Assembly (NCBI GenBank): GCA_023415575.1
Contig: JAEZKF010000049.1
Coordinates: 1 to 64,000, forward strand
DNA from: Bacillota bacterium
GTDB taxonomy: Bacteria > Bacillota > Clostridia > Oscillospirales > Ruminococcaceae
Direction of reading: 5' to 3'
DNA length: 64,000 nucleotides
Notes under the pieces: generated by a model
Seen by the model: the letters and a program-made list of their open reading frames with translations, nothing else
What the model was told of the DNA's origin: nothing
Database searches by the model: none
Program-made: the position numbers and the translations under genes
Part shown: piece after piece, positions 41,878-51,430 of the stretch
How positions within the stretch are numbered: the stretch's first letter is position 1
How the letters are laid out: the number at the start of each line of letters is the position of its first letter

Positions 41878-43284
41878 TTAGAATCTGAAGTAGAGGAACG
41901 GGTTGTAGGTGGCATCCACGAGATAAGCCGTGCACAACAGCATCATTACAACCTGCAAAGCAACTGCAATGCCCTTTGTAAGGCCCGGGCGCCTGCGGTA
42001 GAGGCGCAGCGAGAGCTTATCCACCCAGTCAAGCGATAGAATAACGCTGAGGAAGAACACCAGCCAATAGGATGAGAACAGGTAAGTAAAGGTTCCGTCC
42101 GCTAAGGCCCTACCCTGTGTTCCGAACATCGCGCCGTAATACGCAAACATCTGTGTGATGTCGGTAAATTCAAACAGTACCCAACCGATTACCACCAAAA
42201 AGAAGGTATATAACCGTGTAATGCTAAACGGAATCTTATTAAGAATCTTTGATAAGAACAACTTTTCAATAATAAGTATTACGCCGTAGTACAGGCCCCA
42301 CAGCACGAAGTTCCAGCTCGCGCCGTGCCACAGACCGGTGAGCATCCATACGATTAAGAGGTTCAGCACCATGCGCGGGGTACCCTTGCGGTTACCGCCA
42401 AGCGGGATGTAGACGTACTCGCGAAACCACGTGCCCAGCGTCATATGCCACCTGCGCCAAAACTCGGTGACACTCTTTGATACATAGGGATAATCAAAGT
42501 TTTTGGGGAATTTAAAGCCGAGCATCCGCCCCATGCCGATTGCCATATCGGAGTAACCGGAAAAGTCAAAATAGATCTGCATGGTAAAGGCGAGGATGCC
42601 AAACCACGCGGTGGCAACCGAAAGCTCGGATGCGGGAATCTCCTTGATGCGCGTCCACAAGGCACCGACGTTATTTGCAAGCAGAACCTTTTTGGCAAGG
42701 CCCTGAATAAAGAGGCCCGCACCGTCGCCGAGGTTTAGAACAAAAACCTTGCGGTGGGCAAGTTCGCGCTGAACATCTCCGTAGCGGACAATCGGTCCCG
42801 CAACAAGCTGCGGGAACATCGAAACGTATGCGGCGTAGTCTATAAAGCTCTTTTGCTCCGGCACATTTCTGCGGTAGAGGTCGATGGTATAGCTCATGCT
42901 CTGGAAGGTGTAAAAGGAGATGCCGATGGGCAGCGCTATCTTCGGGTCCTTAATGGTAAGACCGAGAAGGGCATTGAGGTTCTGCACCACAAAGGAGTTG
43001 TACTTAAACACCGCAAGTATAGACATGTTGATGACAATAGATGTCAAAAGGACTGCAAGCCTTACCTTGTTGTTGTGGTCAAAGCGGGTCATCACACGGC
43101 CGCAGGTGTAGTCTACTAGCACGGTAAAGGTCATGAGGAAGATGTACACCGGCTCTCCCCACGCGTAGAAAACAAAGCCGGAAACAAACAACACGAAGTT
43201 GCGCGCTTGTTTGGGCACTAAGTAATATATCAGCAGTACCACAGGCAGGTACAGGTAGAGAAATGTCAAGCTTGAAAATACCAT
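41878..43284 (-). CDS. MBOAT-family membrane O-acyltransferase (AlgI/DltB-like)
   Basis: A 468-residue polytopic protein with about ten or more helices. Family signatures include LPIGISFYTFQSMSYTIDLYR, VAGPIVRYGDV, FDFSGYSDMAIGMGRMLGF, FWRRWHMTLGTWFREYVYIPLGG and LTGLWHGASWNF, whose His is the catalytic residue. It moves acyl groups across the membrane for the DHHW partner encoded downstream. The ATG is 13 nt from GGAAGGA. It lies 34 bp after the RNase M5-like gene, so the row may be continuous with comEC-holA. Confidence 0.92.
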   Translation of the reverse strand: MVFSSLTFLYLYLPVVLLIYYLVPKQARNFVLFVSGFVFYAWGEPVYIFLMTFTVLVDYTCGRVMTRFDHNNKVRLAVLLTSIVINMSILAVFKYNSFVVQNLNALLGLTIKDPKIALPIGISFYTFQSMSYTIDLYRRNVPEQKSFIDYAAYVSMFPQLVAGPIVRYGDVQRELAHRKVFVLNLGDGAGLFIQGLAKKVLLANNVGALWTRIKEIPASELSVATAWFGILAFTMQIYFDFSGYSDMAIGMGRMLGFKFPKNFDYPYVSKSVTEFWRRWHMTLGTWFREYVYIPLGGNRKGTPRMVLNLLIVWMLTGLWHGASWNFVLWGLYYGVILIIEKLFLSKILNKIPFSITRLYTFFLVVIGWVLFEFTDITQMFAYYGAMFGTQGRALADGTFTYLFSSYWLVFFLSVILSLDWVDKLSLRLYRRRPGLTKGIAVALQVVMMLLCTAYLVDATYNPFLYFRF

Positions 43285-43318
43285 CTATCTGCTACGTCCT
43301 TCCATCGGTTTCGGTTTA

Positions 43319-43915
43319 TCATACCGTTTTTTGCTTTAGCTTTTGCACAGTAGCTTTGTACTGGTCGAAGGTGTAAAAGGCGTTTAACACCTCAACAAGC
43401 GCGTTTGCACTCAGGCGCTCGGGTAAGCAAAGCTCCTTTAGCAGGCTGCGGCGCAGGGTTGCGCTGCCCTTGCCGCCTGCAAGCCCGTCCTCGTACAAAT
43501 CAAGCTTTGTGATGCGCGGGCCAAGCTGCGGCTCATCCAGCGGGGTGATTCCCGCCTGCTTGATTGCAGCGAGGATTTTCTCCTTTTCAATGCCCTCCAC
43601 GCCGAGCTTGCCCTCCTTAGAGGGGGTAACCTTTCGCTTCTCCTTGCCTAGTACATCGGGGATGTAAGCGTGCAAAACCTGCCCGTCGGATATTGCCCCT
43701 TTAAGATAGGAGCGGATTTGAAAGCCCGCTCGGTCGGAATCGGTGAGGATGAGGATACCCGTCTTTTTGGCAAGGGCGCGGATTAGGTCGAGCTTTTCGG
43801 GGTCCTTATAGATTGCAAAGCCCCCTGTTTCGATGATGACCGCATCGATGATGGAGGAAAGCTTAATCTTATCGTACTTTCCTTCCACTATAACAGCCTG
43901 AGATAGTTTAATCAA
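43319..43915 (-). CDS. RNase M5-like Toprim protein
   Basis: 198 residues. The Toprim core is clear: catalytic Glu in AVIVEGKYDKIKL and the DxD in LILTDSDRAGFQIRSYL, followed by KLGVEGIEKEKIL, which matches the RNase M5 family (5S rRNA maturation). The C-terminal domain is short. Its ATG overlaps the holA stop by four bases (ATGA), so it is translationally coupled to a replisome gene rather than neighbouring rsmA as rnmV usually does. A role in 5S processing is likely but not certain. Confidence 0.75.
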   Translation of the reverse strand: MIKLSQAVIVEGKYDKIKLSSIIDAVIIETGGFAIYKDPEKLDLIRALAKKTGILILTDSDRAGFQIRSYLKGAISDGQVLHAYIPDVLGKEKRKVTPSKEGKLGVEGIEKEKILAAIKQAGITPLDEPQLGPRITKLDLYEDGLAGGKGSATLRRSLLKELCLPERLSANALVEVLNAFYTFDQYKATVQKLKQKTV

Positions 43916-44970
43916 GGTTTTCCCTCTTTCGCCCGCAGCATCAGCAGGCGCATGACCGCCTGCTCCAATAGCACATAGCCGTCGGCCTTGCTGCTCTTTA
44001 AATCATAGTCGCAGGAAAGCAGGATATCCAGTGCGCCGGCAAGATAGCGTTTCGAAAGCTTTGCGGCGTCCTTTTGCACATAGTAAAACCGGTTGGGATT
44101 GCCCTTGTAGCCAAAGTCTGCAAACACCTCTTTGCCGCTCTTGCCGACCTGCTCACCCAGCTTTGCCCGATAAAAATCAATGTGCCCCGAAGCGAGGGCC
44201 GCAAGGACTGCGACAGGCTCTTCCCGCTTTGCGCGGTACTCCTCGATTAGGGAAAGGGCCTTAGTGCCGTTGCCCGAAGCGACCGCACCCGCAAGCTCGT
44301 ACGCCATTGCGTCCGGCTCCTTTTCGCACATGAGCTCGACATCCTGCAGGGTAATCTCACCGCCCTGCCGGTAGGCGGTTAGGCGGTCAAGGTCGCTGAC
44401 GAGCAAATCCATGCGGTAGCGGCTTCGTTCACATAGTAGCTTTGCGGCTGCCCCGTCAAGCTGTGCGCCCTGCTTTTCGGCGTAGCTGCGCGCGTAGCGG
44501 ATTAAATCCTGCTCGGTGCGTGGGCGCAGTTCCGTCACCACGCCCACCTCGTCGGCGAGCTTGACAAACCGCTTCCATCTGGCAGACAGGCTTTTTTTGC
44601 CGCCGATGTCCTGAGAAAGGGTTGCAAATATGAGCACGGTGGTGTCCGGTATATCCTGCACAAGATCGCACAGACGTAAAAAGTCGTTCTCAGAGTACTG
44701 CTCGGCGTTAAAGTCAGAAACATACACGCACTTTTGCGCTGCGAACAGGGGCAGGGCCATGGCGGCATCGCAGATGGTGTCGACATCGGTCGCCTTGCAG
44801 TCAAACGGCATATAGTTAAAACCGGCCGCAGCGTCGGGTGCCGCCTTTTTGACCAGCCGGTCGATATATTGCTTTTTTAAATAGTCCTCCTCGCCGTACA
44901 AAAAGTACAGACGCGCACAGGGCTCGTTTTTAACATGCAGCCGAAACGACTGCTCATCGGTAAACGTCAA
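43912..44970 (-). CDS. holA: DNA polymerase III delta subunit
   Basis: A 352-residue clamp-loader subunit: LYFLYGEEDYLKKQYIDRLV at the start, the middle AAA-like region VLIFATLSQDIGGKK, and the C-terminal collar domain LIEEYRAKREEPVAVLAALASG followed by ILLSCDYDLKSSKADGYVLLEQAVMRL. TTG is the likely start, 9 nt after GGAGG, overlapping the comEC 3' end by 17 bp. The comEC-holA order is common in Firmicutes. Confidence 0.93.
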   Translation of the reverse strand: MTFTDEQSFRLHVKNEPCARLYFLYGEEDYLKKQYIDRLVKKAAPDAAAGFNYMPFDCKATDVDTICDAAMALPLFAAQKCVYVSDFNAEQYSENDFLRLCDLVQDIPDTTVLIFATLSQDIGGKKSLSARWKRFVKLADEVGVVTELRPRTEQDLIRYARSYAEKQGAQLDGAAAKLLCERSRYRMDLLVSDLDRLTAYRQGGEITLQDVELMCEKEPDAMAYELAGAVASGNGTKALSLIEEYRAKREEPVAVLAALASGHIDFYRAKLGEQVGKSGKEVFADFGYKGNPNRFYYVQKDAAKLSKRYLAGALDILLSCDYDLKSSKADGYVLLEQAVMRLLMLRAKEGKP

Positions 44971-47257
44971 TCGTCGTATCCTCCAATCTCAGGCCCCCGC
45001 CCTTGCTGCAGTGCAGCCGAAGCGGGTTGTCGCCGTCGGGCGACAGGATAACCTTGTTTGAAAGCTCCTTTGCATGCTTTACTGCAAGGGCCTCGCTTAG
45101 TATGTAATACTTCGCCTTAATTCGGTCTATGTTTTCGGGCATCCTGCCGCTAATGACACAAACATCGGGTGATAAAAATTGCGCGGGCAGGCGCGCTGCA
45201 TTCGCGCCGCTATATAAAAACAAAACAGAAACATCGTTTGCCGTAAGAAATAGGGCAGCCTTGTTTTTCTCACGCTTGTCCACATAACAGACAACATCAT
45301 CCAGCAACACATGGGTGGTGATGTCGCCCATCCTAAGCAGGTTTGCCCCTTCGGTTTGCCTAAGCAGCTCCTTTGAGCGGATGGTGTCGTCTGCTATCAG
45401 GGTTGCCGCTACCTCTGCGCGTTTGGTTGTCTCCCGCACCACCACGGCCGCTGAATCAGTTAGGCAGGGCGTCAGCAGCAGGTCTGCAATTAGCGCGTTG
45501 TCGGTTAAGTAGTAGGCTGCTCCGCTTGCGCGGTTTTTGGTGTCAGTGCCGGCTATAATCGCCGCATGGCCCGCTTGGTGAACAACAGCAGTCTGAGAAA
45601 CGGCACTGTCGGGGAAGGCGATGATAACATCAAGGCTGTTGTCGGTATAGGCAAACCACACACCGATGCAAACCGACAATAGCGTAAGGCCAAGGAGTGC
45701 TGGAATGTGGCTGGTCTTTCGCCTGATAAGCCTTACCGCAACAACGCAGAGCAGAAACAGGGCGGTTATCAGGCAGACGGCTATCACCGTAACCCGGGCC
45801 CAGGCAAAGTCAAGTGCTCCAAAGAAGTCGGAGATGCGCAACACCACAAGCATGATAATGCGCGTGCAAAAGCCTAAGGCCTGCGCTAAAGCCGAAATCC
45901 CTGCAACTCCCGCAATGCCGGTAAGCAACGTCAATACCGTCAGGGCGGGGACAAACGGGATAACCAAGACGTTTACCACCGGGCCGATGAGGGAAACCTC
46001 GCCGAACACGGCGGCAATCACGGGGTAGGTAAACAAGGTAGCACTAATGGACAAGGTAGCGCCCTGCACCGCCCACTGGGCACGCTGCCACAGCCACGGA
46101 AGATACCGCTTGCACAGCGCATCCAATGCCGGGGCTAGCACAAGAATGGCCAGAGTCGCAGCAAAGGACAATACAAAGGAAAGCGACAGTAAAGCAGCCG
46201 GATTTACGATGCAGATAATCAGCGCAGAGAATGCGATGGAGTTAAGCGCGTCATACCTGCGGCGAAACAGCTTTGCTACGCACTGGGCGCTTGCCATAAT
46301 ACACGCGCGCACTACCGATGCGGTAAAGCCCGTAAAGGCGGCAAAAAGCAAAAGTGCCAATAGGCAAAGGGCTGCGCTTATCCTTCTCGGACACCTAAGT
46401 AGTGTTAAAAACGCAAGTAAAAACTGCATGAGTATGGTCACATGCAGTCCGGAAACCGCAAGCAGGTGGCTAAGTCCCGATGCGCGAAAGGAGCGGATGA
46501 CGGTCTGTGGCACACCGTTTTTGTCACCGGTCAGGATGGCTGCTGAAACAAGACCCGCATCCCCGCCCACCGCGCGGGCGATAGCCGTGTTAACCCGGTC
46601 GCGCAGGCTGCGCAGCTGTGCAAGCAGTGAATGCCGCTCGGGGCTTTGGTAGGCTATATCGCCGTAGGCGTAGCTAAAGGCCATGATGCCGTCTGCGTCG
46701 CGGATGACATAGGGGCTGTTGTTTGCAACCGGATAGGGCTGAGTGATGTTGACCTCGGCGGTGAGGGTATCGCCGTATGTCGCGTCTAAGGGTGCAGGTA
46801 CTGTCAGCCGCATACGGACAGCCTGAGGCAGGCTTTTATCGTTGACATACCGTTCGGTAGCGGGGGCGTACACCGCTATGCTCTTAGTTGTTACAACGTA
46901 GTGATAGCGGCTGCCGCTTGTGCCGGCAGTATCGTCAAGGCGTGCTGTAATCATCGCCTTTTGCTCGTACAGGGGCGTAATCCTACTTGGGATTGTCACG
47001 GTTCGGAAAGCCGAGTATAACACCCCGAACGTAAAGGCCACGCAGCACAAAAGCACAATGCGCAGGACATTCTTACTCGGACGCAAAAAGGCGCAGCCCA
47101 AGCAAACCGCGATGGGAACAACCACCGAGATGACGGGTAAGACCTCCGGCCGATACCATCTACCCGAAAACGAGGTAAATAGGAAAATGACCGCAAGCGA
47201 TATGAGATAGGCGCACCCTATTACCGGCAGCGGTCGTTTAATCATAGCTGTGACCAC
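44954..47257 (-). CDS. comEC: ComEC/Rec2-type DNA-uptake channel with degenerate C-terminal domain
   Basis: 767 residues. An N-terminal soluble OB-like region follows two membrane helices, then the Competence domain with GLSHLLAVSGLHVTILMQFLL and many helices. The last 230 residues occupy the place of the metallo-beta-lactamase domain, but the HxHxDH motif and its partners are missing (for example TPCLTDSAAVVV where THxHxDH is expected), so the nuclease activity is probably lost. Translation may start at GTG 47257 or ATG 47245. Its SD (AGGGGGA) lies inside a 7-bp hairpin (47257-47280). No other late competence genes are in the window. Confidence 0.87.
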   Translation of the reverse strand: MVTAMIKRPLPVIGCAYLISLAVIFLFTSFSGRWYRPEVLPVISVVVPIAVCLGCAFLRPSKNVLRIVLLCCVAFTFGVLYSAFRTVTIPSRITPLYEQKAMITARLDDTAGTSGSRYHYVVTTKSIAVYAPATERYVNDKSLPQAVRMRLTVPAPLDATYGDTLTAEVNITQPYPVANNSPYVIRDADGIMAFSYAYGDIAYQSPERHSLLAQLRSLRDRVNTAIARAVGGDAGLVSAAILTGDKNGVPQTVIRSFRASGLSHLLAVSGLHVTILMQFLLAFLTLLRCPRRISAALCLLALLLFAAFTGFTASVVRACIMASAQCVAKLFRRRYDALNSIAFSALIICIVNPAALLSLSFVLSFAATLAILVLAPALDALCKRYLPWLWQRAQWAVQGATLSISATLFTYPVIAAVFGEVSLIGPVVNVLVIPFVPALTVLTLLTGIAGVAGISALAQALGFCTRIIMLVVLRISDFFGALDFAWARVTVIAVCLITALFLLCVVAVRLIRRKTSHIPALLGLTLLSVCIGVWFAYTDNSLDVIIAFPDSAVSQTAVVHQAGHAAIIAGTDTKNRASGAAYYLTDNALIADLLLTPCLTDSAAVVVRETTKRAEVAATLIADDTIRSKELLRQTEGANLLRMGDITTHVLLDDVVCYVDKREKNKAALFLTANDVSVLFLYSGANAARLPAQFLSPDVCVISGRMPENIDRIKAKYYILSEALAVKHAKELSNKVILSPDGDNPLRLHCSKGGGLRLEDTTIDVYR

Positions 47258-47385
47258 CGTCCCCCTAAAAAGAGGGACGGACTATTGCAAGACTTATTTT
47301 GTAAAGTGCTGTGGCAGTGGTGAGCGCGTTGTATAAAGGATAATCCGTTCATACCGTTTCACCTATGCTGTCATGCAGCGAAATA

Positions 47386-47925
47386 CTATTTGGGGAATAC
47401 GGGCAGCTTCTCAAGGAACTGAATGTCGGTGCGGTCAGCTGCTTCGCCCTCCGCAAGAACCGCCATACGGCCTACCACCTTGCCGCCTGCCTGTTCCACC
47501 AGGCTTTCGAGTGCATTGAGGCTTTCTCCGGTGCTGATGACATCGTCAACAATCAGCACGCGCTTACCCTTGATGCAGTCAATGTCGGTGCGGTCAATGT
47601 ACAGCTCCTGAATACGGGCTGTGGTTATCGACTTCACCTGTACGCGGATGGGGTCGGACATATAGAGCTTGGCAGATTTTCTGGCAAGCAGGTACTTCTT
47701 GCCCGACTGCCTGCTCATCTCATACGCAAGGGGAATACCCTTCGATTCCGCGGTAATCAGCACATCATGCTCCGGCGCAATCTTATTAAGCTCTGCTGCG
47801 CAGGCGATGGTAAGCTCAACATCCGAGAACATGACAAAGGCCGCAATGTCCAGATGCTCGTTGATGGGACAAAGAGGGAGCTCGCGTGTGAGTCCCGCAA
47901 CATGCAGGGTATAGGTATTACTCAT
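47386..47925 (-). CDS. Adenine phosphoribosyltransferase-like PRTase
   Basis: 179 residues. The PRPP-binding loop is VLIVDDVISTGESL, preceded by ITAESKGIPLAYEMSRQSG and YLLARKSAKLYM, the Apt/Xpt-like arrangement. Adenine salvage is the simplest reading, but the sequence differs from canonical Apt in the hood region, and another purine or a regulatory role is possible. It sits between hinT and comEC on the alaS row. Confidence 0.78.
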   Translation of the reverse strand: MSNTYTLHVAGLTRELPLCPINEHLDIAAFVMFSDVELTIACAAELNKIAPEHDVLITAESKGIPLAYEMSRQSGKKYLLARKSAKLYMSDPIRVQVKSITTARIQELYIDRTDIDCIKGKRVLIVDDVISTGESLNALESLVEQAGGKVVGRMAVLAEGEAADRTDIQFLEKLPVFPK

Positions 47926-47994
47926 AGATAATCATAGTCCTTCCGGTCTTGTTATTAGGCAAGACACTTATTATAGAATGTGGGGTATATTTCA

Positions 47995-48333
47995 TCAGCC
48001 GGGAGGCCATGCAAGTGAGCGGCCGGCCAAGACATGAAAATGCATATGCGCAACGCTCTGGCCGCCGTCCTCGCCGACGTTGGTTACGACGCGGTAGCCG
48101 TTTTTGAGGTCAAGTTTCTTTGCGATAGAAGCAATCACCTCAAAGATGTGGGCGACAATCGCGCTGTTTTGCTCGGTAATATCGCTAGCCGAGGCAATGT
48201 GTTCCTTGGGGATGACGAGAAAATGCACCGGCGCCTTGGGGTCGATGTCGTAAAACGCGAGCACCCGCTCATCCTCGTACAGCTTGTTCGACGGAATCTG
48301 ACCCGCCGCAATCTTGCAGAAAATGCAGTCCAT
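47995..48333 (-). CDS. hinT: HIT-family nucleotide hydrolase (HinT)
   Basis: 112 residues. It starts MDCIFCKIAAGQIPSNKLYEDE and ends with the histidine triad HMHFHVLAGRSLAWPPG. HinT enzymes hydrolyse adenosine phosphoramidates and aminoacyl-adenylates, which fits its place 25 bp behind alaS. The SD GGGAGAG lies before the ATG. Confidence 0.94.
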   Translation of the reverse strand: MDCIFCKIAAGQIPSNKLYEDERVLAFYDIDPKAPVHFLVIPKEHIASASDITEQNSAIVAHIFEVIASIAKKLDLKNGYRVVTNVGEDGGQSVAHMHFHVLAGRSLAWPPG

Positions 48334-48358
48334 TGTGCTTTCTCTCCCTTATTTAATA

Positions 48359-51001
48359 CTATTTGCCCAGCGCAGACCGGATGATACCCTCTGCCGCGCT
48401 GAGTGCGTCTGCCAGTTTTGCGTTGTCCTTCACGCCTGCCATCGCACTGTCGGGACGTCCGCCGCCCGAACCGCCTGCAATAGCTGCAATCTCCTTAATG
48501 AGCTTGCCGGCATGAAGTCCTTTTTTGACCGCCTCGCTGCCAAGTGCAACCAGTAGGCTGCCCTTGCCGTCGGCGATGTTTGCAATAACCGCAACTGCGT
48601 TTGCATCTTTTTCCTTTATTTTATCACACAAGGCGCGCAGGGTGTCAACCTTTGTGTCCGCAAGCTCGGCGGTAATGAGTTTGATACCAGCCACCTCGCG
48701 GGCATTCTCGGCAATGCGCTCAAGCTGGGAGGACGCAATGCGCGACGCAAGGGCTTCCAGCTCCTTGTCCTTCTCGCGCAGCTCGTTCATCACAGAGGCT
48801 GCACGGGTTACGACCTCGGATACCGACGCCGCCTTGAGGTTTGCAGCACACGCATTGAGGGTCTCGTTAAGTTCGTCAAACAGGGCAAGCACGCCCTCAC
48901 CGGTTGTTCCCTCGATGCGGCGGATACCGGCTGCTACAGAACCCTCGGAGATAATCTTAAACAGGCCGAGCTTTGCGGTGTTGTCCACGTGGGTACCGCC
49001 GCAGAACTCGGTGGAGAAGCCCTGAGCCTCAACAACGCGCACCCGCTCGCCGTACTTTTCACCAAACAGTGCGATAGCGCCGCGCTGCTTTGCCTCGTCG
49101 ATGCCCATCTCCTCGGTGGTAACAGGCAGGGCAGCGAGGATCTTTTCGTTGACAAGACGCTCGGTGGCGGCAATCTCCTCGGCGGTCATCGCGCCGAAGT
49201 GGGAGAAGTCAAAGCGCACGCGGTCGGGGGTAACCAAAGAGCCTGCCTGATGGACATGGTCGCCCAGCACACTGCGAAGGGCCGCCTGCAGAAGGTGGGC
49301 CGAGGTGTGGTTGCGCATGATCGACTTGCGGCGGAGCACGTCAATCTCAGCTGTGACGACATCATCGGTTGAGAAGGTACCGGCTTCCACCGTAACGGAG
49401 TGCAGGAACTGGCCGGCAGCAGTCTTCTTGCAGCCTGTCACGGCAAGGCGGCCGCCGTCCTTGACGATAACTCCTGTGTCGGCAACCTGTCCGCCGCTCT
49501 CGGCGTAGAACGGGGTTTTATCCAGCACAACGAGTACCTCGTCGCCCTGAACCGCACTTCCTGCAAGCTCGTTGTTCTTTACAATGGCAAGAATCTTTGC
49601 CGTGGCTGTATAATCGGTGTAGCCCACAAACTTAGTCTCGGGCAGGTCGAGGTCGCCGAGTGCATCGCTTTCCCAAGCAACGCCGCCGGACTTCTTGCGG
49701 TCTTCTCTTGCGCGCTGCTTCTGCTCGTTCATCAGGCGCTCAAACTCCGCCTCGTCTACTGTAAGGCCGTTTTCCTCTACAATCTCGCGGGTGAGGTCAA
49801 TCGGGAAGCCGAAGGTATCATACAAACGGAAAGCCTCGGCGCCGTCAAACGTCTTGCTGCCGCTCTTTACTGCAGCCTGTACGAGATCGCTAAGCAGCTC
49901 CATGCCCTGGTCGATGGTGCGGGCAAACCGCTCCTCCTCCACACGGATGTGCTTTTTGATATAGTCCGCCTTTTCCGCAAGCTCTGGATAGGCGTTCTTG
50001 TTCTCGTTTATTACGGTGTCGCACACCTTGTACAGGAAGGGCTCGTTGATGCCGATGAGTCTGCCGTGGCGTGCGGCGCGGCGCAGCAGACGGCGCAGAA
50101 CATAGCCGCGTCCCTCGTTTGAGGGGATAACGCCGTCACCTACCATAAAGCATGTGCTGCGGATATGGTCGGTAATCACGCGCAGAGAAACATCGGTTTT
50201 TGCGTTCTCGCCGTAGCGAACGTGAGCGATGTCGCTGACATGCTTCATGATGTTCTGAACCGTGTCAACCTCAAACAGGTTGTCCACTCCCTGCATCACG
50301 CAGGCTAAACGCTCAAGGCCCATGCCGGTGTCGATGTTGGGATGCTCAAGGCGGGCATAGTTGCCCTTGCCGTCGCTGTCAAACTGGGTGAACACAAGGT
50401 TCCACACCTCGACAAAGCGGTCGCAGTCGCAGCCTACCGCGCAATCGGGGCTGCCGCAGCCCTTTTCGGGCCCGCGGTCAAAGTAGATTTCAGAGCAGGG
50501 GCCGCAGGGGCCGGTGCCGTGCTCCCAGAAGTTATCCGCCTTGCCCAGACGAACCATATGGCTTTCGGGCACGCCGATTTCCTTGGTCCAGATATCGTAT
50601 GCCTCATCGTCCTGCTCATAAACCGAGCAGTACAGCTTTTCTTCGGGGATCTCGAGTACCTTGGTGAAGTACTCCCACGCCCAGGAGATTGCCTCGCGCT
50701 TAAAGTAATCGCCAAAGGAGAAGTTTCCGAGCATCTCAAAGTAGGTGCCGTGGCGGGCCGTTTTGCCCACGCGCTCAATATCGGGGGTACGGATGCACTT
50801 CTGGCAGGTGGTTACCCGCTTGTTGGGGGGTGTTTCCTGCCCAAGGAAGTATTTTTTGAGCGGTGCCATGCCGGAATTAATAAGCAGCAGGCTCTTATCG
50901 TTGTTGGGGATAAGGGATGCGCTCGCAAGGCGCGTGTGTCCTTTGCTCTCGAAGAAGGACAGATACGACTCGCGCAGCTGGTTTAATCCTTGCCATTGCA
51001 T
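48359..51001 (-). CDS. alaS: Alanyl-tRNA synthetase
   Basis: 880 residues from MQWQGLNQLRESYL (51001), with GGAGG 11 nt upstream; an in-frame TTG at 51019 would place the SD inside the gene. The catalytic domain carries NSGMAPLKKYFLGQE and GNFSFGDYFKREAI. The editing domain has HTSAHLLQAAL and CGGTHV, and the C-Ala/DHHA1 domain ends with GGSGGGRPDSAMAG. A T-box lies directly upstream. hinT, the PRTase, comEC, holA and others follow on the same strand. Confidence 0.97.
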   Translation of the reverse strand: MQWQGLNQLRESYLSFFESKGHTRLASASLIPNNDKSLLLINSGMAPLKKYFLGQETPPNKRVTTCQKCIRTPDIERVGKTARHGTYFEMLGNFSFGDYFKREAISWAWEYFTKVLEIPEEKLYCSVYEQDDEAYDIWTKEIGVPESHMVRLGKADNFWEHGTGPCGPCSEIYFDRGPEKGCGSPDCAVGCDCDRFVEVWNLVFTQFDSDGKGNYARLEHPNIDTGMGLERLACVMQGVDNLFEVDTVQNIMKHVSDIAHVRYGENAKTDVSLRVITDHIRSTCFMVGDGVIPSNEGRGYVLRRLLRRAARHGRLIGINEPFLYKVCDTVINENKNAYPELAEKADYIKKHIRVEEERFARTIDQGMELLSDLVQAAVKSGSKTFDGAEAFRLYDTFGFPIDLTREIVEENGLTVDEAEFERLMNEQKQRAREDRKKSGGVAWESDALGDLDLPETKFVGYTDYTATAKILAIVKNNELAGSAVQGDEVLVVLDKTPFYAESGGQVADTGVIVKDGGRLAVTGCKKTAAGQFLHSVTVEAGTFSTDDVVTAEIDVLRRKSIMRNHTSAHLLQAALRSVLGDHVHQAGSLVTPDRVRFDFSHFGAMTAEEIAATERLVNEKILAALPVTTEEMGIDEAKQRGAIALFGEKYGERVRVVEAQGFSTEFCGGTHVDNTAKLGLFKIISEGSVAAGIRRIEGTTGEGVLALFDELNETLNACAANLKAASVSEVVTRAASVMNELREKDKELEALASRIASSQLERIAENAREVAGIKLITAELADTKVDTLRALCDKIKEKDANAVAVIANIADGKGSLLVALGSEAVKKGLHAGKLIKEIAAIAGGSGGGRPDSAMAGVKDNAKLADALSAAEGIIRSALGK

Positions 51002-51120
51002 GTTGTTTAAATCCTCCAAATCCTAATGGTTTTGTCATTTGCGCCAATCCGGCGAAAGAGTCTCACCACGTCGGTGAATATTTCCGTTATGCAGTAGTAA
51101 ATGGAATTTTGTGTAAGAAC

Positions 51121-51395
51121 AAAAATATAAAAAGCCTCCATCCCAAAACCGGGACGAAAGCTTACTCTCCGTGGTACCACCCTGCTTGCAGAGAATGATC
51201 TCTGCCACTTGTGTCCGCCGTAACGCAGCGGCTACGCCGCAGTCATCCTGCGGGGCTCAGGGACGGCAGCAGGGCAATGTCACCGGCAAAACTTTCAGCA
51301 GTACACCCCCGGGTAATAGGAGCGCTGTTTTGCTCTCTTTACGGCGCCTTGGTTTGCCGAGCTTTTCCCATCATCACCATAATACCGTTATTCCA
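51121..51395 (-). promoter_or_regulatory. T-box riboswitch of alaS
   Basis: On the minus strand the leader contains AAAGAGAGC (GA motif of stem I) near its 5' side and the T-box sequence AGGGTGGTACCACGGAG (about 51167-51183). It ends in a 13-bp terminator (51151-51163 with 51132-51144, three G-U pairs) followed by a T-rich tract. GCC triplets on the 3' side of stem I are candidate alanine specifiers; I cannot fix the specifier loop by eye. Confidence 0.92.
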
Positions 51396-51401
51396 TCCAA
51401 C

Positions 51402-51430
51402 ATTATATAGCGACAGGGGGGAAATGTCAA
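51402..51430 (-). promoter_or_regulatory. Promoter of alaS
   Basis: A perfect consensus on the minus strand: TTGACA (51425-51430), 17-nt spacer, TATAAT (51402-51407). Start of transcription is near 51395. Confidence 0.85.
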
